DNA of 38,087 nt from an uncultured Bryobacterales bacterium (GCA_937959285.1 CALGAR010000096.1:1-38087), one strand, 5' to 3'; counted from the first letter of the stretch, positions 1 through 9,479 are shown. The notes: generated by a model from the letters alone, not told the origin. Numbers and translations are program-made.

Positions 1-552
1 GATCTCCGAGCCGCGGAGGCGCAGTTGCGCGCGGCGGAACGAATCCGGGCAGCGGCGCGGGCGGAGCGTTTTCCCACTCTGTCTTTTTCAGCCGACTACG
101 GAGCCATCGGAACGAATCCGTCACGGGCCGGATCGACCTACACCGTCACCGGAAATCTGCGGATCCCGATCTGGCAGGGCGGCCGCGCCGCGGGGAGCAT
201 TGATCAGGCCTCGGCAGCATTAGAGCAGCGGCGGGCTGAATTAGCCGACATCCGCGCGCGCATCGACCAGGAGATTCGGACGGCTTTTCTGGATCTGGAA
301 AGCGCCGCAAACCAGATTCGCGTCGCCGAAAGCAACCGGGACGTGGCAAGGCAGAATCTCGATCTGACGCGGCAGCGCTTCGAAGCCGGTGTGGCTGATA
401 CGGCAGAGCTTGTGCAGGCTCAGGAGACGCTTGCGACCGCGGAGCATGATCTGATCACCAGCGCCTTCAGTCACGGACTGGCGAAAGCGGAGCTCGCGCG
501 GGCGATGGGGCGGGCGGAGGAGACGATCGTCCAAATGCTGGGGATCAAGTGA
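1..552 (+). CDS. TolC-family outer-membrane efflux protein, C-terminal part (5' end outside window)
   Basis: The reading frame is open from the first base of the window and ends in TGA at 550-552, so only the C-terminal part (about 183 residues) is present. The sequence has long amphipathic helices rich in Ala, Arg, Glu and Gln with the spacing of TolC/NodT-type channel helices. A short beta stretch (VTGNLRIPIWQGGRAAG) carries the IPIWQGG motif usual at the second half of the family repeat, followed by 'RFEAGVADTAELVQAQETL', the typical coiled-coil hairpin segment. The family forms trimeric outer-membrane exit ducts for RND or ABC efflux pumps and type I secretion. The partner pump genes would lie upstream, outside the window. 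The TTG at 25 is only an internal codon. Fold and family are clear; the exported substrate cannot be told. Confidence 0.88.
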   Translation, partial: DLRAAEAQLRAAERIRAAARAERFPTLSFSADYGAIGTNPSRAGSTYTVTGNLRIPIWQGGRAAGSIDQASAALEQRRAELADIRARIDQEIRTAFLDLESAANQIRVAESNRDVARQNLDLTRQRFEAGVADTAELVQAQETLATAEHDLITSAFSHGLAKAELARAMGRAEETIVQMLGIK

Positions 553-591
553 TTCGCGCAGCGGGCATTATGATGAAGGGAGGGTGGCGGC

Positions 592-957
592 ATGATCCAT
601 CTTCACCGGATCTATGATCAAGGTGTTATCCCGAAGGGGCAGTGCTTCCTGGTGGAACGGCTTTGGCCGCGGGGCATCAGGAAGGAAGACCTGAAGCTGG
701 ACGGCTGGCTCAAGGAAGCCGCGCCCAGCACTGAGCTCCGGCGCTGGTTTAGCCACGATCCAGCGAAGTGGGCGGAGTTCAAGAAACGGTACTTTGCTGA
801 ACTGGACAGCCGTCCGGAGGCCTGGGCGCCGCTGGTGGCTGCTGCATCTCGCGGTCCTGTCGTTTTCCTCTACAGCTCCAAAGACACCGAGCACAACAAC
901 GCAGTCGCCCTCAAAGCCTACGTGGAATCGAAATTGAAGCACGGCAAAGCGGAGTGA
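592..957 (+). CDS. DUF488 family protein (YeaO-like)
   Basis: A 121-residue soluble protein with the hallmark DUF488 pattern: 'VERLWPRGIRKEDL' near residues 22-35, then 'WLKEAAPSTELRRWFSHDP' and a W-x-x-F-x-x-R-Y-x-x-EL block. Length matches the short YeaO-type subgroup. No signal peptide or membrane segment is present, so it should be cytosolic. The biochemical role of the family is not established. The start ATG is preceded by a purine-rich GAAGGGAGGG stretch as ribosome binding site. It follows the efflux gene by 39 bases in the same direction and could be co-transcribed with it, but nothing links the two functionally. Family assignment is firm; function is unknown. Confidence 0.88.
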   Translation: MIHLHRIYDQGVIPKGQCFLVERLWPRGIRKEDLKLDGWLKEAAPSTELRRWFSHDPAKWAEFKKRYFAELDSRPEAWAPLVAAASRGPVVFLYSSKDTEHNNAVALKAYVESKLKHGKAE

Positions 958-968
958 GCCAACGCCGG

Positions 969-998
969 TTGACAGTATATTCAGATACTAAAGATAAT
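969..998 (+). promoter_or_regulatory. Sigma70-type promoter of ROK1 with an embedded inverted repeat
   Basis: TTGACA (969-974, perfect -35) and GATAAT (993-998, five of six -10 matches) are 18 bases apart. An inverted repeat AGTAT-N6-ATACT (974-989) fills the spacer, the classic position for an autoregulatory repressor site. Inferred to be bound by ROK1 itself. Confidence 0.7.
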
Positions 999-1014
999 CG
1001 GGAAAAGCCTTGCC

Positions 1015-2250
1015 ATGTCGCATCTCCGCACAGCCGGCGCTTTTCGTAAGTCCACTTTACGGCGTGCCAACGAAAAGCTTGTGCTCAATTCAATCCGGCA
1101 GCATCCATCGCTCTCCAGAGCGGACCTGGTACGGCTCACCGGTTTGTCGCCGAGTTCCGTTACGTTCATTATCAACCGCCTCCTCCGTGAGCGCATGGTG
1201 GAAGAGCTGGACCAGGGAGAGACTTCGAAGGCTCAGGTTGGACGCCAGCCGACGCCTCTCCGGCTGCGCAGCTCTGCACGTCTGGTTGTAGCAGTCGAAA
1301 TCGGACGGATTCACTCCCGGGTCGTACTGGCGAACTGGTGCGGAGAAATTATCCAGACACGGAATGTGCCCTGGAACGCGAGCCCGACCGTCTACCTTCA
1401 GCGAATGCGTTCAACGATTCAATCGTTGATCAATGGACACGATTTGCAAACGATCATCGGAATCGGGCTTGCCGTTGGGGGCACCATTCACCGGCGCACC
1501 GGCAGGGTGATTGCAGCCGAGAACCTGGGCTGGTTTGGCATTGACGTCCTGGGAATCCTCAAGCAGGACCTGCCGATTCCCTTCCACTGGGACAACGAGG
1601 CGAGGCTTTGCGCTCTGGCGGAGGTATGGTTCGGCGACCCCGAGCAGAAGCGGCTGCACAATTTTGTGTTTCTCACCGCTCCGGAAGGTGTGGGCACGGG
1701 CGTTCTCGCCGACGGCCGTTTTCTTCGCGGCGCGGCCGGCGCCGGAGGGGAATTTGGCCATATCATGCTCGATCCCAACGGTCCTCCTTGCGTTTGCGGA
1801 AATCGCGGCTGCTGGGAGCAGTATGTTTCCCCGCGCGCGCTGGAAAGGCGATACGCCGCCCTTTCGAACGCCGCCAGCAAGGAGACGGCAACCGCCGACA
1901 GGATCGTTGATCTCGCACGGAGCGGCGACCCAGCGGCTCGTCAAGCTCTCGTTGAGACAGCGAAATATGTTGGTCTCGGATTGGTGAATCTCATCGTCGC
2001 CTTGAACCCGGAGTCGATTGTGTTCGGCGATTATCTTGCACGCGCATGGGATCTCATCGAGGAAACAATCTGGCGTGAGGTCCGGCAGCGCACGCCGCCC
2101 TATTGTCTTTCTCAATTAATGATGCGGCCGTCGCGGCACGGCGACGACGCGGCAGTGAAAGGCGCGATCGCACTCGTGCTCTCCGATTATTTCTCCCGGA
2201 TTCAAGATACTCCCTCCGTTGAAGCGGAACACGCATCCGCTGCTGTTTAA
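1015..2250 (+). CDS. ROK family transcriptional regulator 1 (zinc motif intact)
   Basis: 411 residues, the usual size for ROK repressors of the NagC/Mlc/XylR type. An N-terminal winged helix-turn-helix spans about residues 18-64 (LSRADLVRLTGLSPSSVTFIINRL). It is followed by the ROK sugar-kinase-like fold. The zinc signature is complete: GEFGH around 245-249, then C-x-C-G-x-x-G-C-W-E with His249, Cys259, Cys261 and Cys266. The residue matching the catalytic Asp of ROK kinases is Glu (WDNEA), so kinase activity is unlikely and a sensor role fits. It has its own promoter with a palindrome and precedes TBDR1 by 312 bases. By family precedent it would repress nearby uptake genes until a sugar ligand binds; the ligand is not deducible. 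Confidence 0.93.
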   Translation: MSHLRTAGAFRKSTLRRANEKLVLNSIRQHPSLSRADLVRLTGLSPSSVTFIINRLLRERMVEELDQGETSKAQVGRQPTPLRLRSSARLVVAVEIGRIHSRVVLANWCGEIIQTRNVPWNASPTVYLQRMRSTIQSLINGHDLQTIIGIGLAVGGTIHRRTGRVIAAENLGWFGIDVLGILKQDLPIPFHWDNEARLCALAEVWFGDPEQKRLHNFVFLTAPEGVGTGVLADGRFLRGAAGAGGEFGHIMLDPNGPPCVCGNRGCWEQYVSPRALERRYAALSNAASKETATADRIVDLARSGDPAARQALVETAKYVGLGLVNLIVALNPESIVFGDYLARAWDLIEETIWREVRQRTPPYCLSQLMMRPSRHGDDAAVKGAIALVLSDYFSRIQDTPSVEAEHASAAV

Positions 2251-2562
2251 TTCGGATTGGCCTCTTCCCCGCCGGACCGCACAGCAAAAAAACCGTAGGC
2301 CTGGTAAGGGAAACTTCGATGACTGCATAATCGGAAGCGCACAGATCCCCCATTTGAGAGAGTCAATCCTCCCTCCTCCGTCATACGCCGTAACATCTGT
2401 AACAGGATGAAGAATCAAGATATATCTCTTACTGCCGGCATTTTCCCGGGGGGTGAGTTCGATGGGGCGGAAGACCAATCAGAAAACCATTCTCTGCAGT
2501 GGGAAAACATGCTATAGTCGCCGGAAAGTAGTACCGCTAGTGCAATATCAGCGAGGTGTCCC
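2251..2562 (+). other. Intergenic region between ROK1 and TBDR1
   Basis: No convincing gene in 312 bases. It holds a perfect AT palindrome AGATATATCT at 2418-2427, which stands out in GC-rich DNA and may be a regulator site, and an extended -10 element near the TBDR1 end. No clear terminator follows ROK1. Confidence 0.5.
2510..2518 (+). promoter_or_regulatory. Extended -10 promoter element for TBDR1
   Basis: TG-C-TATAGT: a TGn extension (2510-2512) followed by TATAGT (2513-2518, five of six matches). No good -35 lies upstream, as is common for extended -10 promoters. Expected start near 2525 would leave a roughly 38-base 5' UTR before the ATG at 2563. Confidence 0.5.
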
Positions 2563-5500
2563 ATGTCACTTACCAGGGGAACGGTGGCGCTCGCGATTTT
2601 GCTCGCGAGTGGGGCGGCTCCGGCCCGGTCGCAAACTACCTTCGCCAGCATTACCGGCACGGCTGTGGATCCGACCGGCGCCATCATCAGCGGAGCAAAG
2701 GTCACGGTTACATCGGTTGAGACGGGCATCGCCTCGGAGGCGATGACGAACGAGACTGGAAACTTTACAATTCCTCAGCTCAAAGAAGGTACCTACGAAC
2801 TCCGTGCGCAAGCGCCCGGCTTTAAGGAGTTCGTCGCTCGCAATATCGTACTGGCGTCCCGCGACGTACGCCGCATCAATATCACCCTGCAGGTGGGGGC
2901 TGTGGAGACGTCCGTCGAAGTGTCGGCGGGAGCTACTTTGATCGAGACGGAGATGGCGCGCATCAGCGACGGGAAAAACGCGGTGATGCTCAAGACCCTG
3001 CCCTTGAATACTCGCGGAGTATGGGCGTTTCTGGCTCTCTCGCCGAACGTTCTCCAGGCTGGCGGCGGCAGCAGCACCATTCGCTTTGCCGGAAGCAGGA
3101 CGAATCAGGCGCACTGGGCCATCGATGGAACCACGATGAGCGATGGCGTTTCCGAAACGCAGATTGGGCCGCTGGCAAATTACATCGAATCGTTCCAGGA
3201 AGTGAAGATTGACATCGCAAACAACACAGCGGAATTCGGCACCATCGGCCAGGTGACGATCGTCTCCAAGTCGGGAACGAACGAGCTTCACGGCTCGGCG
3301 TTCGACTATTATTCGACCCCATGGTTCCGCGCGCGGAATCCGTTTGCGCTCGAGCGCGGCACAGGCATTTCCCATTTTCCCGGGGCGAGCCTCGGCGGAC
3401 CCATCGTGATCCCGAAGATCTATAACGGGCGCAATCGCTCCTTCTTTTTCTACTCGCTTGAAACCTCGCGAGGCAGCGCAATTCAGGAGTTGCTGAATCC
3501 GACTGTGCCGCTCGAGCCCTGGCGCCGCGGGGATTTCTCCGGCCTGTCGACAACGATCTACGATCCGTCCTCAGGGAATCCTTTTCCGAATAATCAAATT
3601 CCGGCAAGCCGCATCAATTCGACCTCGCAAAAGATTCAGGATGAGTTTTACCCTCTGCCGAACTTTGGGAATGCTAGCGTGCTGCAGTCCCAAAACTACC
3701 GCGAAATGAAGATCCGGCCGCGGGATCCGTCGACGAATCACGTAGTCAGGGTTGACCATCGCTTCTCCGAGCAGGATTCCATTTACGGCCGCTTCACCTG
3801 GCACCGGCTATACAACCGCCCCTACGAGGGCAACCTGCCGACTATCGGTCAGCGATACCAGCAGCGAGATAACCGCGCCGCCACGATCTCTTACACGCAC
3901 ATGTTCTCGCCGACGCTCCTGAACGAGTTCCGCTGGGGAGTTGCCCTCAACAACAACCCAATCGAAGGACCCCGAAACGGGCTCGAAGTGGTCAACGCTC
4001 TTGGACTTCAGGGGCTCGCGCCGGATCTGCCGAACATCAGCGGTTTGCTGAAAGTGAACTGGGTCGGCATTGGGCTTACGCCGATTACGCAAGTCGACTA
4101 CACCCGGCCTGGCTACCGGAACTATCTCCACGAATTTCAGGACCACGTCAGCTGGTTCCGTGGCAAGCACAACTTTAAGGCCGGCTTTAACATTAGCCGG
4201 ATCGAATGGGATGACATGACGGCGAACCCCAACCTCTTCGGCAACGTCAGTTTCTCGAATCGTTTCACGAGCGGAGGCTTCGCCGATCAGGGGCATCCCT
4301 ACGCGGATTTCCTGCTCGGTATCCCGACCAGCGCGGCCCGCGCCTTTGCTCCTGTCCGCGTCGACCGGCAGCGCTGGCAGTACGACTTCTTTATAACTGA
4401 CGACATCAAACTGACAAGCCGGGTGACCGTTCAAGCGGGACTTCGTTACGAGCTGCACGCTCCCTGGAGGGAGGTCAACAACCGGATTTCCATGTTCGAT
4501 ATCGGCACGGGGAGCATTGTGGTTCCGGACGGCGCCATGAATATGGTCAGTCCGTTGTTCCCTAAAAGCTACGTGCCTATTGTGGAGGCAAGCACGGTGG
4601 GGCTTCCCGGCGGCACGCTCATGTGGACGGACCGTAACAATTTCGCTCCACGCATCGGCGTGGCCTATCGTCCGTGGGACAACAACACCGTCATCAGAGC
4701 CGGCTACGGGATCTTCTATGATGTTGTTCCCCGCAACCTGAACATGGGTGGGCTTCCCTACGTGCTGAATGAGCCCACCTACACGAACCCGGCTGCCAAC
4801 CCTGACGTCATCTTTCCGCGCGTCTTCCCGTCCACGGGAGGAGCAGGTCCTTCGGTAGTGGGGATTCCCGCGGCTGTCAATCCCCGCCTCAAGCTCCCCT
4901 ACAGCATGCAGTACAGCTTCACAGTGGAGCATCAGAGATGGGGCACGGGCTTCCGCGCCTCCTATATTGGCACCAACACACGGCAGGGCGACTACAGCTA
5001 CAACTACAACGCGCCGGTTCCGGATTTGCGCCCGTACATCGAAAAGCCGCGGCCGTTCCCGCAATATCCCGGAATCAGCTACTTCACGAACGGCGCGGGC
5101 CATCAGTATCACGGGCTGACTCTCGAGGCGGAACGGCACATGGCCAACGGCCTGTACTTCCAAAGCTCCTGGACGTGGGCCCGGGATATCGGCGATCTCG
5201 AGCGGGGCGAAGCCCTGGAGAACCCGTTCAACCGCAAACGCGAGCGCGCCGTGTGGCTCGACATTCCCACCCATCGCTTTACGTCGAACTTTGTCTACCA
5301 GTTGCCGTTCGGCAAAGGCCGGAGATTCCTGAGCGGAGTTTCCCGGCTTGGTGACCTCGCAGTCGGTGGCTGGGAGATCAGCGGCATCTTCAGCATCTAC
5401 TCCGGACAGTTCCTGACGCCGCTTTGGACGGGACCAGATCCGACGGGGACGGCGCATACAACCAGCGCAACACCTGCCAATGTAACCATTCGCCCGAACC

Positions 5501-5874
5501 ATCTGAGGAACGGAAACCTGCCTGAAGGTCAGCGCAGCGTGAATCAGTGGTTCGATCCCTCGGCTTTCGGCGCTCCATCACCGGGACGTTTCGGAACGGC
5601 TGCGAAGGGAGTCATTAAAGGACCTGGCGTCAATGTCTGGCACGTCGGCTTCCACAAGGACTTCCGCTTCGGAGCAGAGCGTGCGCCGAGACTGCGCTGG
5701 GAGATGACGGCCACAAACTTCTTCAATCACCCGAACTGGAGCAACCCGCAGATGAACATTACGCAGGCGGCAACCGTCGGGGTGATTAGCGGCGTGGGCG
5801 GCGTTAATGGCTCCTCAACCGGTGACGCGCCTGGAGCAAGGCAGTTTCGAATGGGCCTCCGGCTGGAATTCTAA
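2563..5874 (+). CDS. TonB-dependent receptor 1, Oar-like with N-terminal carboxypeptidase-regulatory domain
   Basis: 1103 residues. A signal peptide (about residues 1-23, ending ARS-Q) precedes a carboxypeptidase regulatory-like beta-sandwich (about 27-120; GTAVDPTGAIISGAKV and GTYELRAQAPGFKEF are typical). Next comes a plug-like region with VSKSGTNELHG (235-243), then a long barrel. The barrel has FFFYSLETSR, FPNNQIPASRI and a repeating 'D-x-K-LTSRVTVQAGLRYE' strand. The C-terminus is RLEF, with the terminal Phe expected of Bam-inserted barrels. The family is abundant in Acidobacteria and imports or handles large substrates at the outer membrane using TonB energy. The ATG is supported by GAGGTG four bases upstream. 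ROK1 precedes it and a paralogue (TBDR2) follows. Substrate unknown. No SusD partner is present. Confidence 0.93.
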   Translation: MSLTRGTVALAILLASGAAPARSQTTFASITGTAVDPTGAIISGAKVTVTSVETGIASEAMTNETGNFTIPQLKEGTYELRAQAPGFKEFVARNIVLASRDVRRINITLQVGAVETSVEVSAGATLIETEMARISDGKNAVMLKTLPLNTRGVWAFLALSPNVLQAGGGSSTIRFAGSRTNQAHWAIDGTTMSDGVSETQIGPLANYIESFQEVKIDIANNTAEFGTIGQVTIVSKSGTNELHGSAFDYYSTPWFRARNPFALERGTGISHFPGASLGGPIVIPKIYNGRNRSFFFYSLETSRGSAIQELLNPTVPLEPWRRGDFSGLSTTIYDPSSGNPFPNNQIPASRINSTSQKIQDEFYPLPNFGNASVLQSQNYREMKIRPRDPSTNHVVRVDHRFSEQDSIYGRFTWHRLYNRPYEGNLPTIGQRYQQRDNRAATISYTHMFSPTLLNEFRWGVALNNNPIEGPRNGLEVVNALGLQGLAPDLPNISGLLKVNWVGIGLTPITQVDYTRPGYRNYLHEFQDHVSWFRGKHNFKAGFNISRIEWDDMTANPNLFGNVSFSNRFTSGGFADQGHPYADFLLGIPTSAARAFAPVRVDRQRWQYDFFITDDIKLTSRVTVQAGLRYELHAPWREVNNRISMFDIGTGSIVVPDGAMNMVSPLFPKSYVPIVEASTVGLPGGTLMWTDRNNFAPRIGVAYRPWDNNTVIRAGYGIFYDVVPRNLNMGGLPYVLNEPTYTNPAANPDVIFPRVFPSTGGAGPSVVGIPAAVNPRLKLPYSMQYSFTVEHQRWGTGFRASYIGTNTRQGDYSYNYNAPVPDLRPYIEKPRPFPQYPGISYFTNGAGHQYHGLTLEAERHMANGLYFQSSWTWARDIGDLERGEALENPFNRKRERAVWLDIPTHRFTSNFVYQLPFGKGRRFLSGVSRLGDLAVGGWEISGIFSIYSGQFLTPLWTGPDPTGTAHTTSATPANVTIRPNHLRNGNLPEGQRSVNQWFDPSAFGAPSPGRFGTAAKGVIKGPGVNVWHVGFHKDFRFGAERAPRLRWEMTATNFFNHPNWSNPQMNITQAATVGVISGVGGVNGSSTGDAPGARQFRMGLRLEF

Positions 5875-5918
5875 CTGCCTCTGCATTGGATTCGGTGTTC
5901 GCAATGAGATGAATTTCG

Positions 5919-5947
5919 TTGACCATGCGAGTTCCATGTGGTAGACC
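5919..5947 (+). promoter_or_regulatory. Promoter for TBDR2
   Basis: TTGACC (5919-5924) and TAGACC (5942-5947) with a 17-base spacer; TG at 5939-5940 gives an extended -10. A start near 5954 would give a leader of about 130 bases ahead of the TTG at 6085. Confidence 0.5.
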
Positions 5948-5950
5948 TTA

Positions 5951-6042
5951 CACCTAAAGGTGGGGGTCCTTGGGGGCAAGTACCGGGCTAGAAGGCCCAG
6001 TCTTTCCATGTCGATTGCTGTCCGTCCTACCGGGTCGTAGGG
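5951..6042 (+). ncRNA. Hairpin-rich 5' leader of TBDR2 (possible cis-regulatory RNA)
   Basis: Three local inverted repeats stand in series: CACC-TAAA-GGTG (5951-5962, possibly extended by GACC/GGTC), GGGC-N6-GCCC (5985-5998) and CCTAC-N6-GTAGG (6026-6041). They lie between the predicted promoter and the ribosome site of TBDR2. I do not recognise a known riboswitch class here, and no B12-box-like element was seen. Low to moderate support, by eye only. Confidence 0.3.
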
Positions 6043-6084
6043 CCAAAGCGTGCACCATTCTTTGAAAGACAAAAGGGAGGAATT

Positions 6085-9000
6085 TTGCGAACGAATTCTT
6101 TCAGGCTCCTTTGTGGGCTAGCCGCTCTCCTATTCACGCTTCTTCCCCGGCATGCTGCTGCTCAGGTTCTTTACGGTTCGCTGGTTGGCACAATTGAAGA
6201 TCCTTCGGGAGCTGCGATTCCCGGGGCAAAGATCACTTTGACGAATACGGCCACCGGGCTGGCGCGCGACCTTGAGACCGATGAGCAAGGGCGTTACAAC
6301 GCCGTGAGTCTGCCGGCCGGCACGTACGATATGACGGTGACAGCGTCCGGCTTCCGCCCGTCCTCCCGTAAAGGGATCCAGGTCACGATTAACAGTGTCA
6401 CCCGAGTCTCCATTCGCCTGGAGGTCGGGCAGGTTACCGACCAGGTCACCGTGTTAGCCAGCGCTGCGGCGCTGCAGACAGACCGCGCCGATACCCGGGC
6501 TGAGATCGATTCGAAGGCCGTCGTCGAACTTCCTCTACCCGCCTACCGGAATTACCAGAGCCTGATCAATCTGGCGCCGGGAGCCACGCCCGCGGCGTTC
6601 CAGAATTCCGTTGGCGCCTCGCCCCAGCGTTCTCTGACCACCAACGTCAACGGGACCAACCGCAATAACAACAACACGCGAGTCGATGGCGCTATCAACG
6701 TCTACATCTGGCTACCCCATCACACGCTCTACAATCCGCCCGTTGAGTCCATTGAGACGGTGAACGTCAGCACTTCCTCGTTTGATGCCGAGCAGGGCAT
6801 GGCCGGTGGGGCTGCTGTCACTGTTGCCACGAAATCCGGCACAAACGATCTGCACGGTTCGACCTTCTGGTATCACGATAACCAGCACCTTTACGCACGG
6901 CCGTACTTCTACCGTCTGAATGAACACCGGCCAGAGCTGCCGAAATCCATCGTTAATATCGCAGGCGGAACAATTGGCGGTCCAGTCATCAAGAATAAGC
7001 TCTTCTACTTTTTCAGCTACGAGCGGACGTCGGAACGCACGGGCCAGTTTGGCAACTTCTCAACGCCACCCGCCGATATGCGTCAAGGCAACTTCGCGGC
7101 CTACGCGAGTCTGGGCGCCATCTATGATCCATTGACGGGCGACGCCAATGGAGCCAATCGAGTGGCGTTCCCGAATAATCAGATTCCCGCTTCCCGATTC
7201 TCGCCAGTTTGGCTGAAGATTCAAGAGCTTGCTCCGCTCCCCAACCAGCCTGCCCAAGATAGCCTCGGGCTTGCCGGCAACTATTTCAGCTCGGGAACTC
7301 TGGCGCTAACCCGCGACCAGTACGACTTCAAGACGAATTACAACCTGAGCACGAACCTCATGATCTGGGGCAAGTACTCTCAGATGAATGCTCCGGTTCG
7401 GGGCAAGGCGGCGCTCGGGGAGCTCACGGGCCCCGGTCTGGGACAGCTCGGGAAGGCCGATGTACAGGTCATCATGCCCAGCGTCGGTTTCAACTGGACG
7501 GCGTCTCCGACGTTCCTGATTGATGGCGTGTTCGGCCACACCCGCCTGAAGAATGACGCTACCGGTCCGGACTATGGCCGCAATTGGGGCTCGGAGATCT
7601 GGGGAATTCCGGGTACGAACGGAGGCAACGCCTTTGCCAACGATATTCGGTACTCGGGGCAGCCTTGCATTGCGAATGGTTTTACTGCGTGGGGAAATTG
7701 CAGCTCGTCGAATCCTAACTTCTACGACGATCACAGCTACACCTACACGATGAACTTTTCCAAGATCCAAGGGGCTCATGAGCTGCGGTGGGGCGTGGAC
7801 GTGATTCGTCACGAGATGAACCACTGGCAGCCCGAAATCGCGAATCCGCGCGGCAACCTCAGCCCCACCGGAAACGCGGTTGTGCTGCAAGGGCAGGTGG
7901 CGCAAAGCTATCACACTTACGCTGCCGGCCTGCTGGGCATCCTCGGCAGCGCCAATAAATCCGTGCAGTTCTTCGATATGAAGACGCGGGAGTGGCAGCT
8001 CGGCTTCTATTTCCGCGACCGGTGGCAGGTTACGCGCAGATTCACTTTGAACCTCGGTGCAAGGTACGAATACTATCCGTTGATGAACAGAGGCGACGGC
8101 CGCGGGATTGAGCGCTGGGATCCGGCGACGAACCTCGTTACGATCGGCGGCGTTGGAAATGTTCCAACCAATAACGGCATGTCCGTGTCGAAGAAGCTGA
8201 TCGCGCCGCGAGTGGGATTCGCCTGGCGCCTCAACGAGAACACGGTCCTGCGTTCAGGCTACGGCATCACGTTCAACCCGATGGTGCTTTCCCGGCCGCT
8301 GCGAGGGCTCTATCCGGCTACCATCGCGGCGAACTGGGTCGCTCCGACGCAGTATGGCTACTATGGCATGCTCTCGGACGGCATCCCGGATGTGCCAACG
8401 CCCGATATCAGTTCCGGAGTTATCGAGCTTCCGCCCACGGTCAATATGGGGCCCCGGAGCCCGTGGGGTGGCGAGCTGCACCGCGGCTACATTCAGAGCT
8501 GGAACTTCACGCTCGAACGCAAGCTGCCTGCCGACTTCATCGTATCCGCCGGCTACGTTGGCAATCAGACCGTCCGCCAGTTTCTGGACATCGACGTCAA
8601 CGCGGCTACGTATATTGGCGGCGGCCCCACCAGCCGTCCGCTGGCTGCAACGCAAAACCGTCTCATCGAAGCGCTTATGTGGGATGGCTGGGGCAATGCC
8701 AACTATCATTCGCTGCAGGTCACTCTCAACAAGAGCCTCTCTCGCGGCTTGTTCATGAAGGGCGCCTATACATGGTCGAAGGCGATTAACATGTCGGACG
8801 ATGATGGCTGGGCCGGTTTGCCCCTCACAAACATGCCCTCCGCTCTCAGGCGCAACCGCGCGCTTGCGGGCTATGATCGCACGCACATGTTTATCATGAG
8901 CTGGGTATACGAGCTGCCCTGGGGTGCGGGCCGTCCCATCCCGCTTTCCGGTTTCCTCAATGCCGTGGCAGGCGGCTGGCGAATCAACGGCATCTACTCC

Positions 9001-9468
9001 GCCTATAGCGGCACGCCATTCACGGTTACCGCCGGCAGTGCGTCGCTGAACACGCCCGGTTCGAGCCAGACGGCGGACCAGATCGCCGAAGTAGTCAAGA
9101 TCGGAGATGTTGGACCGGGGGCCCAGTATTATGACGTGCGGTCCTTCCGCGATCCGAATTTCCAGCGCCCCGCCGGAACGTTCCGCTTTGGCACCATGGG
9201 CCGGAACGCTCTCCGCGGGCCGGGCTTCCAGAAGGCCGACCTTGCGCTGTTCAAGGACTTCCGGCTCACGGAACGCTTCACGCTGCAATTTAAGGCCGAG
9301 GCGTTCAATTTTACAAACACTCCCCGGTTTGGCAATCCCTCGGCGAACGTCAGCGCCATGGGCGTGAACCAGCAGACCGGCGAAATCACCAACGTCAACA
9401 ACTTCATGGCGATTACCAGCGCAAGCGACGAACGCAAGTTCCGCTTCGGCCTGCGCCTTTCGTTCTAA
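6085..9468 (+). CDS. TonB-dependent receptor 2, Oar-like with N-terminal carboxypeptidase-regulatory domain
   Basis: 1127 residues, starting at TTG with a strong GGGAGG ribosome site four bases upstream. A signal peptide (about 1-26, HAAA-Q) is followed by the carboxypeptidase regulatory-like domain (about 30-125; GTIEDPSGAAIPGAKITLTN). A plug follows with an unusual Asn run (NGTNRNNNNTRVDGA, about 189-203) and VATKSGTNDLHGS (247-259). The barrel has FYFFSYERTSER, FPNNQIPASRF and the 'RDRWQVTRRFTLNLGARYE' strand, and the C-terminus is RLSF. It is a paralogue of TBDR1 lying 210 bases downstream with its own apparent promoter, so the two may be expressed differently. Outer-membrane substrate import is inferred from the family. 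The ligand is unknown. Confidence 0.93.
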   Translation: MRTNSFRLLCGLAALLFTLLPRHAAAQVLYGSLVGTIEDPSGAAIPGAKITLTNTATGLARDLETDEQGRYNAVSLPAGTYDMTVTASGFRPSSRKGIQVTINSVTRVSIRLEVGQVTDQVTVLASAAALQTDRADTRAEIDSKAVVELPLPAYRNYQSLINLAPGATPAAFQNSVGASPQRSLTTNVNGTNRNNNNTRVDGAINVYIWLPHHTLYNPPVESIETVNVSTSSFDAEQGMAGGAAVTVATKSGTNDLHGSTFWYHDNQHLYARPYFYRLNEHRPELPKSIVNIAGGTIGGPVIKNKLFYFFSYERTSERTGQFGNFSTPPADMRQGNFAAYASLGAIYDPLTGDANGANRVAFPNNQIPASRFSPVWLKIQELAPLPNQPAQDSLGLAGNYFSSGTLALTRDQYDFKTNYNLSTNLMIWGKYSQMNAPVRGKAALGELTGPGLGQLGKADVQVIMPSVGFNWTASPTFLIDGVFGHTRLKNDATGPDYGRNWGSEIWGIPGTNGGNAFANDIRYSGQPCIANGFTAWGNCSSSNPNFYDDHSYTYTMNFSKIQGAHELRWGVDVIRHEMNHWQPEIANPRGNLSPTGNAVVLQGQVAQSYHTYAAGLLGILGSANKSVQFFDMKTREWQLGFYFRDRWQVTRRFTLNLGARYEYYPLMNRGDGRGIERWDPATNLVTIGGVGNVPTNNGMSVSKKLIAPRVGFAWRLNENTVLRSGYGITFNPMVLSRPLRGLYPATIAANWVAPTQYGYYGMLSDGIPDVPTPDISSGVIELPPTVNMGPRSPWGGELHRGYIQSWNFTLERKLPADFIVSAGYVGNQTVRQFLDIDVNAATYIGGGPTSRPLAATQNRLIEALMWDGWGNANYHSLQVTLNKSLSRGLFMKGAYTWSKAINMSDDDGWAGLPLTNMPSALRRNRALAGYDRTHMFIMSWVYELPWGAGRPIPLSGFLNAVAGGWRINGIYSAYSGTPFTVTAGSASLNTPGSSQTADQIAEVVKIGDVGPGAQYYDVRSFRDPNFQRPAGTFRFGTMGRNALRGPGFQKADLALFKDFRLTERFTLQFKAEAFNFTNTPRFGNPSANVSAMGVNQQTGEITNVNNFMAITSASDERKFRFGLRLSF

Positions 9469-9479
9469 CCGAAGACTCC

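Noticed and set aside
3808..5502. Long minus-strand open frame (564 codons) opposite TBDR1
   Set aside because: Arg/Val-rich low-complexity translation with no domain; an antisense shadow of a clearly coding GC-rich receptor gene.
5875..6084. Cobalamin riboswitch before TBDR2
   Set aside because: No B12-box-like element was seen, and the hairpins do not match the known layout.
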